From: Falsiroseomonas algicola
Lineage (GTDB): Bacteria; Pseudomonadota; Alphaproteobacteria; Acetobacterales; Acetobacteraceae
Assembly (NCBI RefSeq): GCF_011040385.1
Contig: NZ_JAAIKB010000001.1
Coordinates: 930,001 to 994,000, forward strand
Direction of reading: 5' to 3'
DNA length: 64,000 bases
The position numbers were made by a program, and so were the translations under genes. Positions 8,926 to 16,585 of the stretch are shown here, in pieces (positions within the stretch are counted from its first letter, which is position 1; each line of letters begins with the position of its first letter). The notes under the pieces were generated by a model. The model saw only the letters and a program-made list of their open reading frames with translations, ran no database searches and was not told the origin of the DNA.

Positions 8926-9882
8926 ATGACCGACCTGCCGACGCGCGTGGAGATCCGGGAGGAAGGCCCGCGGGAGGGCTTCCAGATCGAGCCCGGGCCG
9001 ATCCCGACCGCGCGCAAGATCGCGCTGGTCGATGCGCTCTCCGCCACCGGGCTGCATCACATCCAGGTCTGTTCCTTCGTCAGCCCCAAGATCGTCCCGG
9101 GCTGGGCGGATGCGGAGCAGGTGGCGGCGGGCTTCGACCCGAAGCCGGGCGTCACCTACACCGCGCTCTGGTTCAACGCCGCCGGCATGAACCGCGCGCT
9201 GACCTTCCGGGACCGCATGAAGGTGGAGACGGCAGTGACGGTCGTGGCCAGCGAGGCCTTCTCGCTGAAGAACCTGAACCGCGACCGCGCCAAGAATATC
9301 GAAGCGCAGCACGTCAATGTCCGCGCCCACCAGGAAGCCGGCGTGCCGGTGACGCGCATCAGCGTGCAGGCCGCCTTCGGCTGCAACTACGCCGGCGACG
9401 TGCCGGTGGAGGCGGTGATGCAGGCGCTGGAGGATGCCTTCGCCATCGGCGCCGCGAACGGCCTGACGCTGCCGGAAGCCACGCTCGCCGACACCATGGG
9501 CTGGGCCACGCCCGCGCGGATCGAGCGCGTGGTCGGCGAGGTCCGCAGCCGCTGGCCCGATCTCTCCCTCATCCTGCACCTGCACGACACCCGCGGCCTC
9601 GGAATCGCCAATGCCCATGCGGGGCTGCGGATGGGTATCCATCGCTTCGACACGACCGTGGGCGGCCTCGGCGGCTGCCCCTTCGCCGGCCAGCCCGGCG
9701 CCCCGGGCAACATCGCTAGCGAGGAGCTGGTGCTGCTCTGCCAGGAGATGGGCATCGAGACCGGCGTCGACCTCGACGCGCTGGTGGAGGCCGGGCGGCT
9801 GGCGGAGGAGGTGGTCGGCCACCGCCTGCCAAGCACGCTGCTGCGGAGCGGGACGCTGGCGAGGTTCAGGCGCGCGGCTTAG
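8926..9882 (+). CDS. Hydroxymethylglutaryl-CoA lyase family protein
   Basis: 318 residues with the HMGL-like TIM barrel: N-terminal 'VEIREEGPREGFQ' (catalytic Arg-Asp-like region, here E-E-G in place of the common R-D-G), 'IQVCSFVSPKIVPGWAD', 'LHLHDTRGLGIANAH' (metal-binding H-x-H region) and 'VGGLGGCPFAGQPGAPGNIA', matching the HMG-CoA lyase signature with its Cys. The family splits HMG-CoA or related 3-hydroxy-3-methylacyl-CoAs into acetyl-CoA plus a keto acid in leucine or related catabolism. No pathway partners lie next to it. GGAGGA is well placed eight bases before the ATG. Confidence 0.83.
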   Translation: MTDLPTRVEIREEGPREGFQIEPGPIPTARKIALVDALSATGLHHIQVCSFVSPKIVPGWADAEQVAAGFDPKPGVTYTALWFNAAGMNRALTFRDRMKVETAVTVVASEAFSLKNLNRDRAKNIEAQHVNVRAHQEAGVPVTRISVQAAFGCNYAGDVPVEAVMQALEDAFAIGAANGLTLPEATLADTMGWATPARIERVVGEVRSRWPDLSLILHLHDTRGLGIANAHAGLRMGIHRFDTTVGGLGGCPFAGQPGAPGNIASEELVLLCQEMGIETGVDLDALVEAGRLAEEVVGHRLPSTLLRSGTLARFRRAA

Positions 9883-9895
9883 GCACCAGGGCCTG

Positions 9896-9923
9896 AAGCG
9901 CCGGGCGGTCCGGCCCGGCGCTT
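9896..9923. terminator. Bidirectional stem-loop between convergent genes
   Basis: Arms 'aagcgccgggc' and 'gcccggcgctt' pair perfectly over 11 bp around a 6-base loop. It sits between the convergent HMG-CoA-lyase-family gene and the lipoprotein gene. The AA/TT ends give only a short U tract, so strength is uncertain. Confidence 0.65.
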
Positions 9924-9931
9924 CCGCCTGG

Positions 9932-10522
9932 TTATGTCAATCGCGCGGTCGATCGCTGCGTCGCAAGCTGCGCAAGGACCGCGTCCCGCTCCGCCTCGAT
10001 GGCGGCAATCCGCGGCCCGCAACCCGGATCGCTCGCACTGCAACTGCTCCGCGCCTGGGTGATGCGTTCCGCGAAGTCACGCTGAACCGCCGCGACCCGC
10101 GCATCGAAGAAGCTGTCGCGTTCGGCGAGGGAAGCGAATTGCTGCGGTGGCAGGATGACGGTGACCGTGGCGGGATACTGCGCCATGGCGCCGGAGGCCG
10201 CGTCCACGGCCAAGCCGATGAAGCCGCCCAGCAGGATGTTGCCGGCGGTCATGCCCTGGAACTGCGACGATACCGTCTGCACCGCCGGCATCGACCCCGA
10301 CCGCGTGCAGTTCACCGCGAGGTCCTGGCCGGACTTGCTGACATTCGCCGTGCCAGGAGTCGGATTGACGACGGCCACGACGTTGCCGGAACGGACCAGC
10401 TGGCAGGTGGCGCCCGGCGGTTCGGTGATGATGGAGACGTTCTGCGACGTCCCTGTGGTGATCGTCGCGCAGGCCGGCAGCAGCGCGGCCAGCATCAGCA
10501 GGGGCAGTAGTCGCTTCAGCAT
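9932..10522 (-). CDS. Lipoprotein with PEGA-like N-terminal domain
   Basis: About 196 residues. The lipobox 'LLPAC' follows a short hydrophobic segment (M-L-K-R-L-L-P-L-L-M-L-A-A), so the mature protein is probably lipid-anchored. The sequence 'VSIITEPPGATCQLVRSG' resembles a PEGA-type beta fold, then comes a Gly/Ala-rich hydrophobic stretch ('GNILLGGFIGLAVDAASGA') and a charged helical C-terminus with paired cysteines (SSCSASDPGCG). Proteins of this kind are common in alphaproteobacteria and have no known role. The ATG has GGGAGAG upstream; a longer version from 10597 would hide the signal. Confidence 0.72.
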   Translation of the reverse strand: MLKRLLPLLMLAALLPACATITTGTSQNVSIITEPPGATCQLVRSGNVVAVVNPTPGTANVSKSGQDLAVNCTRSGSMPAVQTVSSQFQGMTAGNILLGGFIGLAVDAASGAMAQYPATVTVILPPQQFASLAERDSFFDARVAAVQRDFAERITQARSSCSASDPGCGPRIAAIEAERDAVLAQLATQRSTARLT

Positions 10523-10568
10523 CGTTCTCTCCCGGCGCAAGGGGCGCCAAGGCGATGCTGAAACAGGA

Positions 10569-10597
10569 TACGCATATACGCAATGATCCGATGTCAA
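10569..10597 (-). promoter_or_regulatory. Possible sigma70 promoter of the lipoprotein gene
   Basis: Read on the minus strand, a perfect TTGACA (10597-10592) is followed 17-18 bases later by a weak -10-like TGCGTAT, in the only AT-rich patch of the area. The start codon is about 45 bases downstream. Confidence 0.4.
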
Positions 10598-10620
10598 AAT
10601 AAAATAGGGCTCGGCCTATT
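10593..10620 (-). terminator. Rho-independent terminator of the fau-ymdB transcript
   Basis: On the minus strand the arms AATAGG and CCTATT flank a short loop and run straight into TTTTATTTT. This AT-rich stem with a U tract is unusual in this GC-rich sequence and lies 32 bp after the ymdB stop. Confidence 0.72.
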
Positions 10621-10651
10621 GACGTCCGCGTGCCGGACGGGCGTGGCGGCC

Positions 10652-11473
10652 CTACGCTCCCGGCATCACCTGGCTCAACCGCCCGCCCATGCGCACCGGC
10701 TCCGCCCGCAGCGCCAGGCCCGTGGCGTCGTCGGTCTCGACGAACAGGCCGCAGACCGTCGCCTCGCCCTCCGCCGGGGCCAGCTTCTCGCCCGGCACCT
10801 TCTTCCAGAAGCGCAGCGCGGCGGCGCCCTTCTGCATGCCGATCACGCTGTCATAGTCGCCGCACATGCCGGCATCGGTCTGGTAGGCGGTGCCGCCGGG
10901 CAGGACCTGGTGGTCGGCGCTCGGCGTATGGGTGTGGGTGCCCACCACCAGGGAGAGCTTGCCGTCGAAGCTGTGCGCCATGGCGAGCTTCTCGGACGAC
11001 GCCTCCGCGTGGAAGTCCAGGATGATGGCCTGCACCGTGCCGCCCGCGCCCATGCGGTGCGGCGCGATCATCGCCTGCACGCCGCGGAAGGGATCATCCA
11101 GCGCGTCCATGAACAGCCGGCCCATCGCCTGCATGACCAGCGCCTTCCGGCCGTCCGGCAGCACGGCCACGAAGCCGCCCTTGCCCGGCGTGCCGGGCGG
11201 GTAGTTCATCGGGCGGATCAGGCGGGGCTCGCCCTCGATATAGGGGATGATCTCCTTGCGGTCCCAGGCGTGGTTGCCGAGGGTCACGACATCGGCGCCG
11301 GCCACGAACAACGCCCGTGCCATGTCGGGGGCAAGGCCGAAGCCATGGCTGGCATTCTCGCCGTTCACCACCACGAGGTCCAAGGCCAGGCGTTCGCGCA
11401 GCACGGGGATGGCGGCCCCCGCGGCATCGCGGCCGGAACGGCCAACCAGGTCACCCAGGAAAAGGATACGCAT
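10652..11473 (-). CDS. ymdB: YmdB-family metallophosphoesterase (TIGR00282)
   Basis: 273 residues, the usual length. Motifs in order: 'ILFLGDLVGRSGR' (first metal ligand), 'VVVNGENASHGFG' (N-G-E-N), 'VVTLGNHAWDRKEI' (G-N-H), 'AIILDFHAEASSEK' (D-F-H-A-E) and 'VVGTHTHTPSAD' (G-T-H-T-H-T). The Bacillus homologue hydrolyses 2',3'- and 3',5'-cyclic nucleotides and influences RNA turnover; the role in alphaproteobacteria is not established. Its ATG overlaps the stop of the folate cyclo-ligase gene by one base. Confidence 0.9.
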   Translation of the reverse strand: MRILFLGDLVGRSGRDAAGAAIPVLRERLALDLVVVNGENASHGFGLAPDMARALFVAGADVVTLGNHAWDRKEIIPYIEGEPRLIRPMNYPPGTPGKGGFVAVLPDGRKALVMQAMGRLFMDALDDPFRGVQAMIAPHRMGAGGTVQAIILDFHAEASSEKLAMAHSFDGKLSLVVGTHTHTPSADHQVLPGGTAYQTDAGMCGDYDSVIGMQKGAAALRFWKKVPGEKLAPAEGEATVCGLFVETDDATGLALRAEPVRMGGRLSQVMPGA

Positions 11474-12051
11474 CAGCCAGCCACTCCGGCGCGGATGACA
11501 CCACGCTCGGTCACGATCGCGGTCAGAAGCGCGTCCTCGGGCCCCGCGGGCACTTCGTCAACCTCCTGGCACGCGAAGGCGGTGCCGATGGCGGTGGCGC
11601 CGGGCAGCGCGGCCAGCGTCCGATCGTAATAGCCGCCGCCATAGCCGAGCCGGCGGCCGGCGCGGTCGAAGGCCAGCAGCGGCACCAGCAGCCAGTCAGG
11701 CACCAGCGCCTCGGCATCCGGGCCAGGCTGCGACGTGCCCATCGGTCCCCGCGCCAGCGTGTCGCCGGGCTGCCAGCGGCGGAAATGCAGCGGCTGCCCG
11801 CGCTTCGGCGTGACCGGCAGCGCGATGGGGTGGCCGCGCTCATGCAACGCGTGCAGCAGCGGGCGGAGGTCGATCTCCGGCCCCATCGGCCAGAAGCCGG
11901 CGACGACGGCGCCGGGCGGCGGCGGCAGGTCCCGGAGCACATGGCCCGAAAGCGCCAGGCCGCAGGCCAGGGCGTCCTGCCCCAGCCGCCGCGCCAGCGC
12001 GAGTTTCCGCGCCTCCGCCTTCAGTTCAGCCAGCAGGACAGGGCAGAGCAT
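11473..12051 (-). CDS. 5-formyltetrahydrofolate cyclo-ligase
   Basis: About 192 residues. Recognised by 'VVAGFWPMGPEIDLRPLL', 'IALPVTPKRGQPLHFRRW' and the ATP/Mg-binding C-terminal 'GRRLGYGGGYYDRTLA'. It converts 5-formyl-THF to 5,10-methenyl-THF using ATP, salvaging folate. In many proteobacteria the gene (ygfA/fau) follows zapA and the 6S RNA gene, as here. The ATG at 12051 is preferred; a TTG at 12069 would add six residues. It overlaps ymdB by one base. Confidence 0.9.
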   Translation of the reverse strand: MLCPVLLAELKAEARKLALARRLGQDALACGLALSGHVLRDLPPPPGAVVAGFWPMGPEIDLRPLLHALHERGHPIALPVTPKRGQPLHFRRWQPGDTLARGPMGTSQPGPDAEALVPDWLLVPLLAFDRAGRRLGYGGGYYDRTLAALPGATAIGTAFACQEVDEVPAGPEDALLTAIVTERGVIRAGVAG

Positions 12052-12071
12052 GGCGCGCAGGATCCGCAATC

Positions 12072-12165
12072 CCCCACCCCGACCCTCCCCCGCAAGCGCG
12101 GGGGAGGGAGCGGCGCGTCAACTCCCTCCCCCGCGCTTGCGGGGGAGGGCTGGGGTGGGGGTCCG
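12072..12165. repeat. REP-like palindromic elements, copies 2 and 3 (inverted pair)
   Basis: Two copies of the palindrome seen at 4177. Copy 2 has arms 12083-12093 and 12098-12108 with its C-rich tail to the left; copy 3 has arms 12124-12134 and 12139-12149 with its G-rich tail to the right. Cores are 15 bp apart and the tails point outward, the arrangement of REP doublets. They lie between the 6S RNA gene and the folate cyclo-ligase gene. Confidence 0.75.
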
Positions 12166-12191
12166 ACCCGCGCCTACCAACCGATGTCAGG

Positions 12192-12362
12192 AAAAATCCA
12201 AGCGCGGAGCCACCATGGCCGTGGGCGTGATAACCCTCCTGAGACCTGCTGTTGCAGGTGGGAACCAGATACCCGGACCACGGTCCGGACAGCGCCAGTC
12301 CCCGGAGGATGCTCATTGGCCCCGGGGGTTAAAGTGCCTCACCAACCGGGCAGCCCCGCCCA
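12192..12362 (-). ncRNA. ssrS: 6S RNA
   Basis: The 300-bp gap between zapA and the folate cyclo-ligase gene, the usual place of 6S RNA, can fold into the expected long rod on the minus strand. Near the 5' end is 'GGTTGGTGAGGCAC', like the conserved GGUUGGUGAGC of enteric 6S RNA. Then come 'CCTCCGGGGACTGGC', a hairpin CCGGAC/GTCCGG and a hairpin ACCTGC/GCAGGT, and a 3' end of 'GGCTCCGCGCTTGG' followed by TTTTT at 12196-12192. 6S RNA mimics an open promoter and holds sigma70 RNA polymerase in stationary phase. Ends are approximate; the call rests on synteny plus structure. Confidence 0.7.
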
Positions 12363-12368
12363 CCCTAG

Positions 12369-12698
12369 TTAGGGGCGGTCGAGGGTCTGGGCAATGCCCT
12401 CGATGCGGTCGGCGATGCGGGCCAGCCGCTCCGCCAGGCGCGGATCGGGCTGCGGCGCCGCCGCCACCTGGCCGGCGCGGGCCTGGGCGAGTGCCACCTT
12501 CAGGTCGTGCACCTCATCCGCCAGCAGCAGCGCGCCCAGCAGGATCAGGCGGCTTTCGCCGAACTGCCCGCCCATCGCCTTGATGGAGTTGACGCGCTTG
12601 TCCACCTCGGCCGCCAGGGAGACGAGGTGCGCCTCCTGCCCATCCTCGCAGGAAACGGGGTGGCTGTAGCCGCCGACGCGAACGGTGACCTGACCCAT
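12369..12698 (-). CDS. zapA: Cell division protein ZapA
   Basis: 109 residues. The N-terminal strand-rich part 'VTVRVGGYSHPVSCEDGQEAH' and 'LVSLAAEVDKRVNSIK' followed by 'SRLILLGALLLADEV' is the ZapA pattern; the rest is a coiled coil. It binds FtsZ and bundles filaments at the division ring. The preceding gene on the same strand ends 2 bp upstream, and the 6S RNA gene follows at once. Confidence 0.9.
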   Translation of the reverse strand: MGQVTVRVGGYSHPVSCEDGQEAHLVSLAAEVDKRVNSIKAMGGQFGESRLILLGALLLADEVHDLKVALAQARAGQVAAAPQPDPRLAERLARIADRIEGIAQTLDRP

Positions 12699-12700
12699 GC

Positions 12701-12931
12701 TTACTGATCCTCTCCGAGCGCCGCGCGAAGCCGCGCAATCGTCTCGTCCAGCCTGTCGGCGATGGCGGCAACCGCGGCGCGGGACACGCCTTCGCCAGCG
12801 ACCGCCTCCGGCCGCGGACGCGCCGCGGCATCCGCCAGGCGTTCCACGGCAGCCTCCAGCCGCGCCAGGGCGCGACCCGTCGGGTCACCCCCGGCATCGA
12901 TCCCCGCACCTGACGCGCGCGCCCCTGACAC
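12701..12931 (-). CDS. Small coiled-coil protein upstream of zapA
   Basis: About 76 residues from a GTG at 12931; the frame stays open to 13048, with ATG starts at 13012 and 13048, so the start is uncertain. The conserved-looking part is 'ALARLEAAVERLADAAARP' and 'AIADRLDETIARLRAALGE', two short amphipathic heptad segments. Alphaproteobacteria often carry a DUF4164-type coiled-coil gene just before zapA, and position and composition fit, but the match is not strong. The stop lies 2 bp before the zapA ATG. Confidence 0.55.
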   Translation of the reverse strand: MSGARASGAGIDAGGDPTGRALARLEAAVERLADAAARPRPEAVAGEGVSRAAVAAIADRLDETIARLRAALGEDQ

Positions 12932-13050
12932 GGTTGTTCGAAGCCCCCAAAGCCTGATCCCTGCCGTGGCCCGCGCAGCGCGCGAGGCGCTTGCCGCAGC
13001 CGGGCCCGGCATGCTGCAACGCTTTGCATGCAAGGCCCTGCGGGTCAACG

Positions 13051-13509
13051 GTGAGCACGAGTCCAGCCCCCCTTCCCCCCGCCATCATGGTGCTGTCGGT
13101 CGAGGAGGCGGCGGCGGCGCTGTCGCTGGCGGGGCCCGCGGGCGTGACGCTGCTGTCGGCGGAAGGCGCCGCCGGCTTCCTCGGTGCCAGCGGCTGGCGC
13201 GCGCTGGTCGATGCCGCACGTGCCACCTGGCCCGGCGTCACCGCGCCGGACCTGCTGTGCTGCGGTGCCGCGCCGGGCGATGCGCTGGCGGCACTGCGCG
13301 CCGGATGTCGCGGCATCGTGCTCGACGGCGCCTCGCCGGCTTTCGGCGCCGTCGCCGCGGCCGGCGCGGAGGTCGGCGCGATGCTGTTTCCCCAGCGCCC
13401 GCCTGCGATGGAGGCCCGCGTGCTGGACCTCCGGCGGCCTGTCGCGCGCGCCCGGCTGGCCGCCTGGCTGGCCGTTCCGCCGGATGACACGCGCGGACAC
13501 CTGCGCTAG
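13051..13509 (+). CDS. Hypothetical protein upstream of the aldolase gene
   Basis: About 152 residues from a GTG at 13051 (ATG at 13087 and 12991 also in frame). The sequence alternates hydrophobic strands and helices ('GVTLLSAEGAAGFLGA', 'PDLLCCGAAPGDALAALRAG', 'CRGIVLDGASPAFGAVAAA'), as in a TIM-barrel or Rossmann fragment, but no catalytic motif is visible. It is divergent from the zapA cluster and ends 47 bp before fba. I do not recognise the family. Confidence 0.5.
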   Translation: MSTSPAPLPPAIMVLSVEEAAAALSLAGPAGVTLLSAEGAAGFLGASGWRALVDAARATWPGVTAPDLLCCGAAPGDALAALRAGCRGIVLDGASPAFGAVAAAGAEVGAMLFPQRPPAMEARVLDLRRPVARARLAAWLAVPPDDTRGHLR

Positions 13510-13556
13510 ACCCCCGCGCAAGCCCGCAACCGCCGTTGAACGAGGAAAATTCCACG

Positions 13557-14468
13557 ATGCGACTGACGCCGAAGGTCCAGGAAATCCTGTCCTGGTACGA
13601 GAGCGACAACCCCGGGGTGAAGGCGAACCTTGCCCGCATCCTGATGCAGGGGAAGCTCGGCGGCACCGGCCGCATGGTGATCCTGCCGGTGGACCAGGGC
13701 TTCGAGCATGGCCCGGCGCGCAGCTTCGCGCCGAACCCCGCCGCCTATGACCCGCGCTACCTGTTCGAACTGGCGCTCGATGCCGGGCTCAACGCCTATG
13801 CCGCGCCGCTCGGCATGATTGAGGCCGGGGCCGCGACCTATGCCGGCTGCATTCCGACCATCCTCAAGATGAACAGCAGCAACAGCCTGTCCACGACCAA
13901 GGACCAGGCCGTGACGGCGACGATCGGCGATGCGCTCCGCCTCGGCTGCTCCGCCATCGGCTTCACCATCTATCCGGGCTCCGAATACCAGTTCGAGATG
14001 ATGGAGGAGCTGCGGGAGCTGGCGGAGGAGGCGAAGTCTGTCGGCCTCGCCGTCGTCGTGTGGTCCTATCCGCGCGGCCCGATGCTGGACAAGGTCGGCG
14101 AGACCGCTCTCGACATCTGCGCCTATGCCGCGCACATGGCGGCGCTGACCGGCGCGCACATCATCAAGGTGAAGCCGCCGACCGCGGCGATCAGCCTGGA
14201 TGCCGCGAAGGCGACCTACACGAAGAACCCGGTCGAGGACGATGCGGCGAAGCGCTTCGCGCATATCGTGCAGGCCTGCTTCGGCGGCCGTCGCCTGGTG
14301 GTCTTCTCGGGCGGCGAGGCGAAGGGCACGGAGGACATCCTGAAGGAGGTCCGCGCCATCCATGCTGGCGGCGGCAACGGCTCCATCATGGGCCGCAACG
14401 CCTTCCAGCGGCCGAAGGCCGATGCGCTGGCGCTGCTGCAGGCCATCATCGACGTCTACAAGAACTGA
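13557..14468 (+). CDS. Class I fructose-bisphosphate aldolase (DhnA type)
   Basis: 303 residues. 'MVILPVDQGFEHGPARSF' is the DhnA-family phosphate/active-site opening, 'GFTIYPGSEYQFEM' and 'WSYPRGP' follow, Lys204 in 'HIIKVKPPT' is the expected Schiff-base lysine, and 'VVFSGGEAKG' plus 'GSIMGRNAFQRP' bind phosphate. It reversibly cleaves fructose 1,6-bisphosphate in glycolysis and gluconeogenesis without a metal. The ATG at 13557 has GAGGA nine bases upstream and is preferred over the TTG at 13536. A strong terminator follows. Confidence 0.93.
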   Translation: MRLTPKVQEILSWYESDNPGVKANLARILMQGKLGGTGRMVILPVDQGFEHGPARSFAPNPAAYDPRYLFELALDAGLNAYAAPLGMIEAGAATYAGCIPTILKMNSSNSLSTTKDQAVTATIGDALRLGCSAIGFTIYPGSEYQFEMMEELRELAEEAKSVGLAVVVWSYPRGPMLDKVGETALDICAYAAHMAALTGAHIIKVKPPTAAISLDAAKATYTKNPVEDDAAKRFAHIVQACFGGRRLVVFSGGEAKGTEDILKEVRAIHAGGGNGSIMGRNAFQRPKADALALLQAIIDVYKN

Positions 14469-14496
14469 TCCCGGCCTGCCCGGCCTGGATCGCGGC

Positions 14497-14533
14497 GCGG
14501 CGGTGGGGGATGCCCCGCCGCCGCTTTCGTTTT
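14497..14533 (+). terminator. Strong rho-independent terminator of the aldolase gene
   Basis: A 12-bp stem (one G-U pair) has left arm GCGGCGGTGGGG, loop GATG, and right arm CCCCGCCGCCGC, followed by TTTCGTTTT. It begins 28 bp after the fba stop. Its right arm and T tract are also the first unit of the 25-bp array. Confidence 0.85.
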
Positions 14534-14652
14534 GCGGCTCCGCCGGCACTTCCGTTTTGCGGCTCCGCCGGCACTTCCGTTTTGCGGCTCCGCCGGCGCT
14601 TCCGTTTTGCGGCTCCGCCGCCGCTTTCGTTTTGCGGCTCCGCCGCGGGGGT
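14524..14652. repeat. 25-bp tandem array, five units
   Basis: The sequence CGTTTTGCGGCTCCGCCG starts at 14528, 14553, 14578, 14603 and 14628, an exact 25-bp period, with spacer variants 'gcactt', 'gcgctt' and 'ccgcttt'. Each unit holds a small hairpin (GCGGC-TCC-GCCGC or a near form) and a TTTT run. It fills most of the gap between fba and the TauE/SafE gene. Because 25 is not a multiple of three, all frames stay open through it, giving false repetitive reading frames. Confidence 0.9.
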
Positions 14653-14704
14653 CGTTTCGGGCCATGGCGAAGCATCGGCCGCGGCGTGACGCGCAGGATG
14701 GGCC

Positions 14705-15433
14705 ATGGACAACCTTCCCCTCATCCTTCTCGTCTTCCTGCTGGCCGGACTCGCCAAGGGCGTCATCGGCCTCGGCCTGCCGACGATCTCCATCGGGCTC
14801 CTGGCCCTGGTGATGCCGCCGGCGGAGGCGGCTTCCTTGCTGCTGCTGCCCTCCCTCGCGACCAACATCATGCAATGCGCGGGGCCGGCGCTGCGGCCGC
14901 TGCTGCGGCGGCTGTGGCCGATGCTGCTGGCGCTGCTGCCCGGCACCTTCGCGGGGATCGGCCTGCTGACCGCGGGCGGGCCGCTCGCACTCGGCCTGCT
15001 CGGCGCGGCGCTGGTTGCCTATGCCGTATGGGGCCTGGCGGCACCGCCGCTGACCCTGAACGCGCGGGCGGAGCGGCTCAGCGCCATCCCGATCGGCGTG
15101 GCGGGCGGCGTCATCACGGGCGCGACCGGCGTCTTCGTCATGCCGGTCGTGCCCTGGCTCGGCGCGCTCGGCCTCGCGCGCGATGCGCTGGTGCAGGCGC
15201 TGGGCCTGGCCTTCCTGGCGGCGACCGTGGCGCTCGGCCTGGCACTCGCCGCGGCGGAAGCGGTCACGCCCGCGACGTCGCTCGCTTCGCTGCTCGCCCT
15301 GCCGCCGGCGCTGGCCGGCATGTGGCTCGGGACGCGGCTGCGCGGCCGCCTCTCCCCCCTCCTGTTCCGGCGCCTGTTCTTCGTGGCGCTGCTCGCCATC
15401 GGCGCGCAATTGGCCTGGCGGGGAATATCGTGA
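14705..15433 (+). CDS. TauE/SafE family sulfite/organic anion exporter (first copy)
   Basis: 242 residues, almost entirely hydrophobic, with about seven or eight membrane helices. The family's repeated opening appears as 'FLLAGLAKGVIGLGLPTISIG' in part and its second-half counterpart as 'GVAGGVITGATGVFVMP'. Members export sulfite, sulfoacetate or related anions across the inner membrane. There is no partner gene to name the substrate. It follows the 25-bp array and precedes a DUF4345 gene by 43 bp; a second family member lies at 19947. Confidence 0.85.
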   Translation: MDNLPLILLVFLLAGLAKGVIGLGLPTISIGLLALVMPPAEAASLLLLPSLATNIMQCAGPALRPLLRRLWPMLLALLPGTFAGIGLLTAGGPLALGLLGAALVAYAVWGLAAPPLTLNARAERLSAIPIGVAGGVITGATGVFVMPVVPWLGALGLARDALVQALGLAFLAATVALGLALAAAEAVTPATSLASLLALPPALAGMWLGTRLRGRLSPLLFRRLFFVALLAIGAQLAWRGIS

Positions 15434-15476
15434 TTGTGCGTTGCATCCAACGCCCGGGCCCGCCCGTATCGGGGAC

Positions 15477-15902
15477 ATGCTCGTCCTTGCGATCCGCGTC
15501 GCCGCCCTCGTCCCCCTGATCGCCGGCCTGGCCGGGGCGATCGGTGGTGCCAGTTTCCTGGGAGAGGTCGCGGGTCCGGCGACGGACAGCCATCTGCGCT
15601 ACCTCTCCGGCCTGCTGCTCGGCCTCGGCATCCTCGCCTGGTGGTGCGCCGCCGACCTGAAGCGGCGGGGGGAGGTCTTCACCATCCTGGTCCTGATCGT
15701 GGCGCTGGGCGGGCTGGCGCGGCTTGCCGGCGTGGTCGGCCAAGGCCGCCCGCCGATGCCGCATCTGCTGGCGCTGGGCATGGAGTTGGGCGTGACGCCG
15801 GCCCTGTGGCTGTGGTGGCGCCTGGCGCGTGGGGAGGCGGAGACGGCGGCTGGTTCGGAGGCGCGGCCGGCCGATCTCTATCGCTGGCTCGGCGGCGCCT
15901 GA
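15477..15902 (+). CDS. DUF4345-like small membrane protein
   Basis: 141 residues with four predicted membrane helices: '[19 protein letters not shown]', '[18 protein letters not shown]', '[19 protein letters not shown]' and '[19 protein letters not shown]'. The '[13 protein letters not shown]' and 'ALGGLARL' spacing fits the DUF4345 family, whose function is unknown. ATG at 15477. It ends 41 bp before thiE on the same strand. Confidence 0.68.
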   Translation: MLVLAIRVAALVPLIAGLAGAIGGASFLGEVAGPATDSHLRYLSGLLLGLGILAWWCAADLKRRGEVFTILVLIVALGGLARLAGVVGQGRPPMPHLLALGMELGVTPALWLWWRLARGEAETAAGSEARPADLYRWLGGA

Positions 15903-15943
15903 CGCCCCTTCCCAAAGCCGCGCCGCCGCGCGACACCGGTTCC

Positions 15944-16585
15944 ATGTCCGCCCCCGAACGCGATTGCCGCCTCTACCTCATCACCCCCCCTGCCCTGCCG
16001 GACCTGACCGGCTTCGCGGAAAGCCTGGCGCGCGCGCTGGATGCCGGGGATGTGGCCGCCTTGCAGATCCGCCTGAAGGACGTGCCGGACGAGGCTGTGC
16101 TGCGTGCCGCCTCCGTCATCCTGCCCATCGCCCAGGCCGCGGGCGTCGCGGTGCTGATGAATGACCGGATGGACCTGGCGAAGCGCGCGGGCTGCGATGG
16201 CGTGCATCTCGGCCAGGGCGATGGCGACCCCGTCGCCGCCCGCAAGCTGCTGGGGGCGGAGGCGACGATCGGCGTGACCTGCCACGCCTCCCGCCACCTG
16301 GCGATGGAAGCGGGCGAGGCGGGCGCGGACTACGTCGCCTTCGGCGCCTTCTTCCCCACCACGACCAAGGACGCGAAGCACCACGCGGATCCCGAGATCC
16401 TGGGATGGTGGAGCGAGATGTTCGAACTCCCCTCGGTCGCGATCGGCGGGATCACGGCCGCCAATTGCGCGCCGCTGGTGCGCGCGGGGGCGAATTTCCT
16501 GGCGGTGGTGGGCGCCGTGTGGAGCCACCCGGAGGGACCCGCCGCCGGCGTGCGCGCGATGAACGAGGCGATCGCCTCAGCCTGA
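15944..16585 (+). CDS. thiE: Thiamine phosphate synthase
   Basis: 213 residues forming a TIM barrel. 'ALQIRLKD' (diphosphate contact), '[24 protein letters not shown]', '[22 protein letters not shown]', '[10 protein letters not shown]' and '[11 protein letters not shown]' match ThiE; the family's usual S-x-T-K-x loop appears as P-T-T-T-K. It joins the thiazole phosphate to hydroxymethylpyrimidine diphosphate to give thiamine phosphate. No other thi gene is near and I see no TPP riboswitch upstream. Its 3' end overlaps a convergent gene by 9 bp. Confidence 0.85.
   Translation: MSAPERDCRLYLITPPALPDLTGFAESLARALDAGDVAALQIRLKDVPDEAVLRAASVILPIAQAAGVAVLMNDRMDLAKRAGCDGVHLGQGDGDPVAARKLLGAEATIGVTCHASRHLAMEAGEAGADYVAFGAFFPTTTKDAKHHADPEILGWWSEMFELPSVAIGGITAANCAPLVRAGANFLAVVGAVWSHPEGPAAGVRAMNEAIASA

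Noticed and set aside
14524-14652. CRISPR array
   Set aside because: Units are contiguous 25-bp copies without unique spacers, and no cas gene is present.
14362-15519. Repeat proteins in several frames across the 25-bp array
   Set aside because: They exist because 25 bp is not a multiple of three and the units lack stop codons; the flanking parts are shadows of fba and the TauE/SafE gene.
15900-15943. TPP riboswitch ahead of thiE
   Set aside because: Only 41 bp separate the genes and I find no CUGAGA-type thi-box core.
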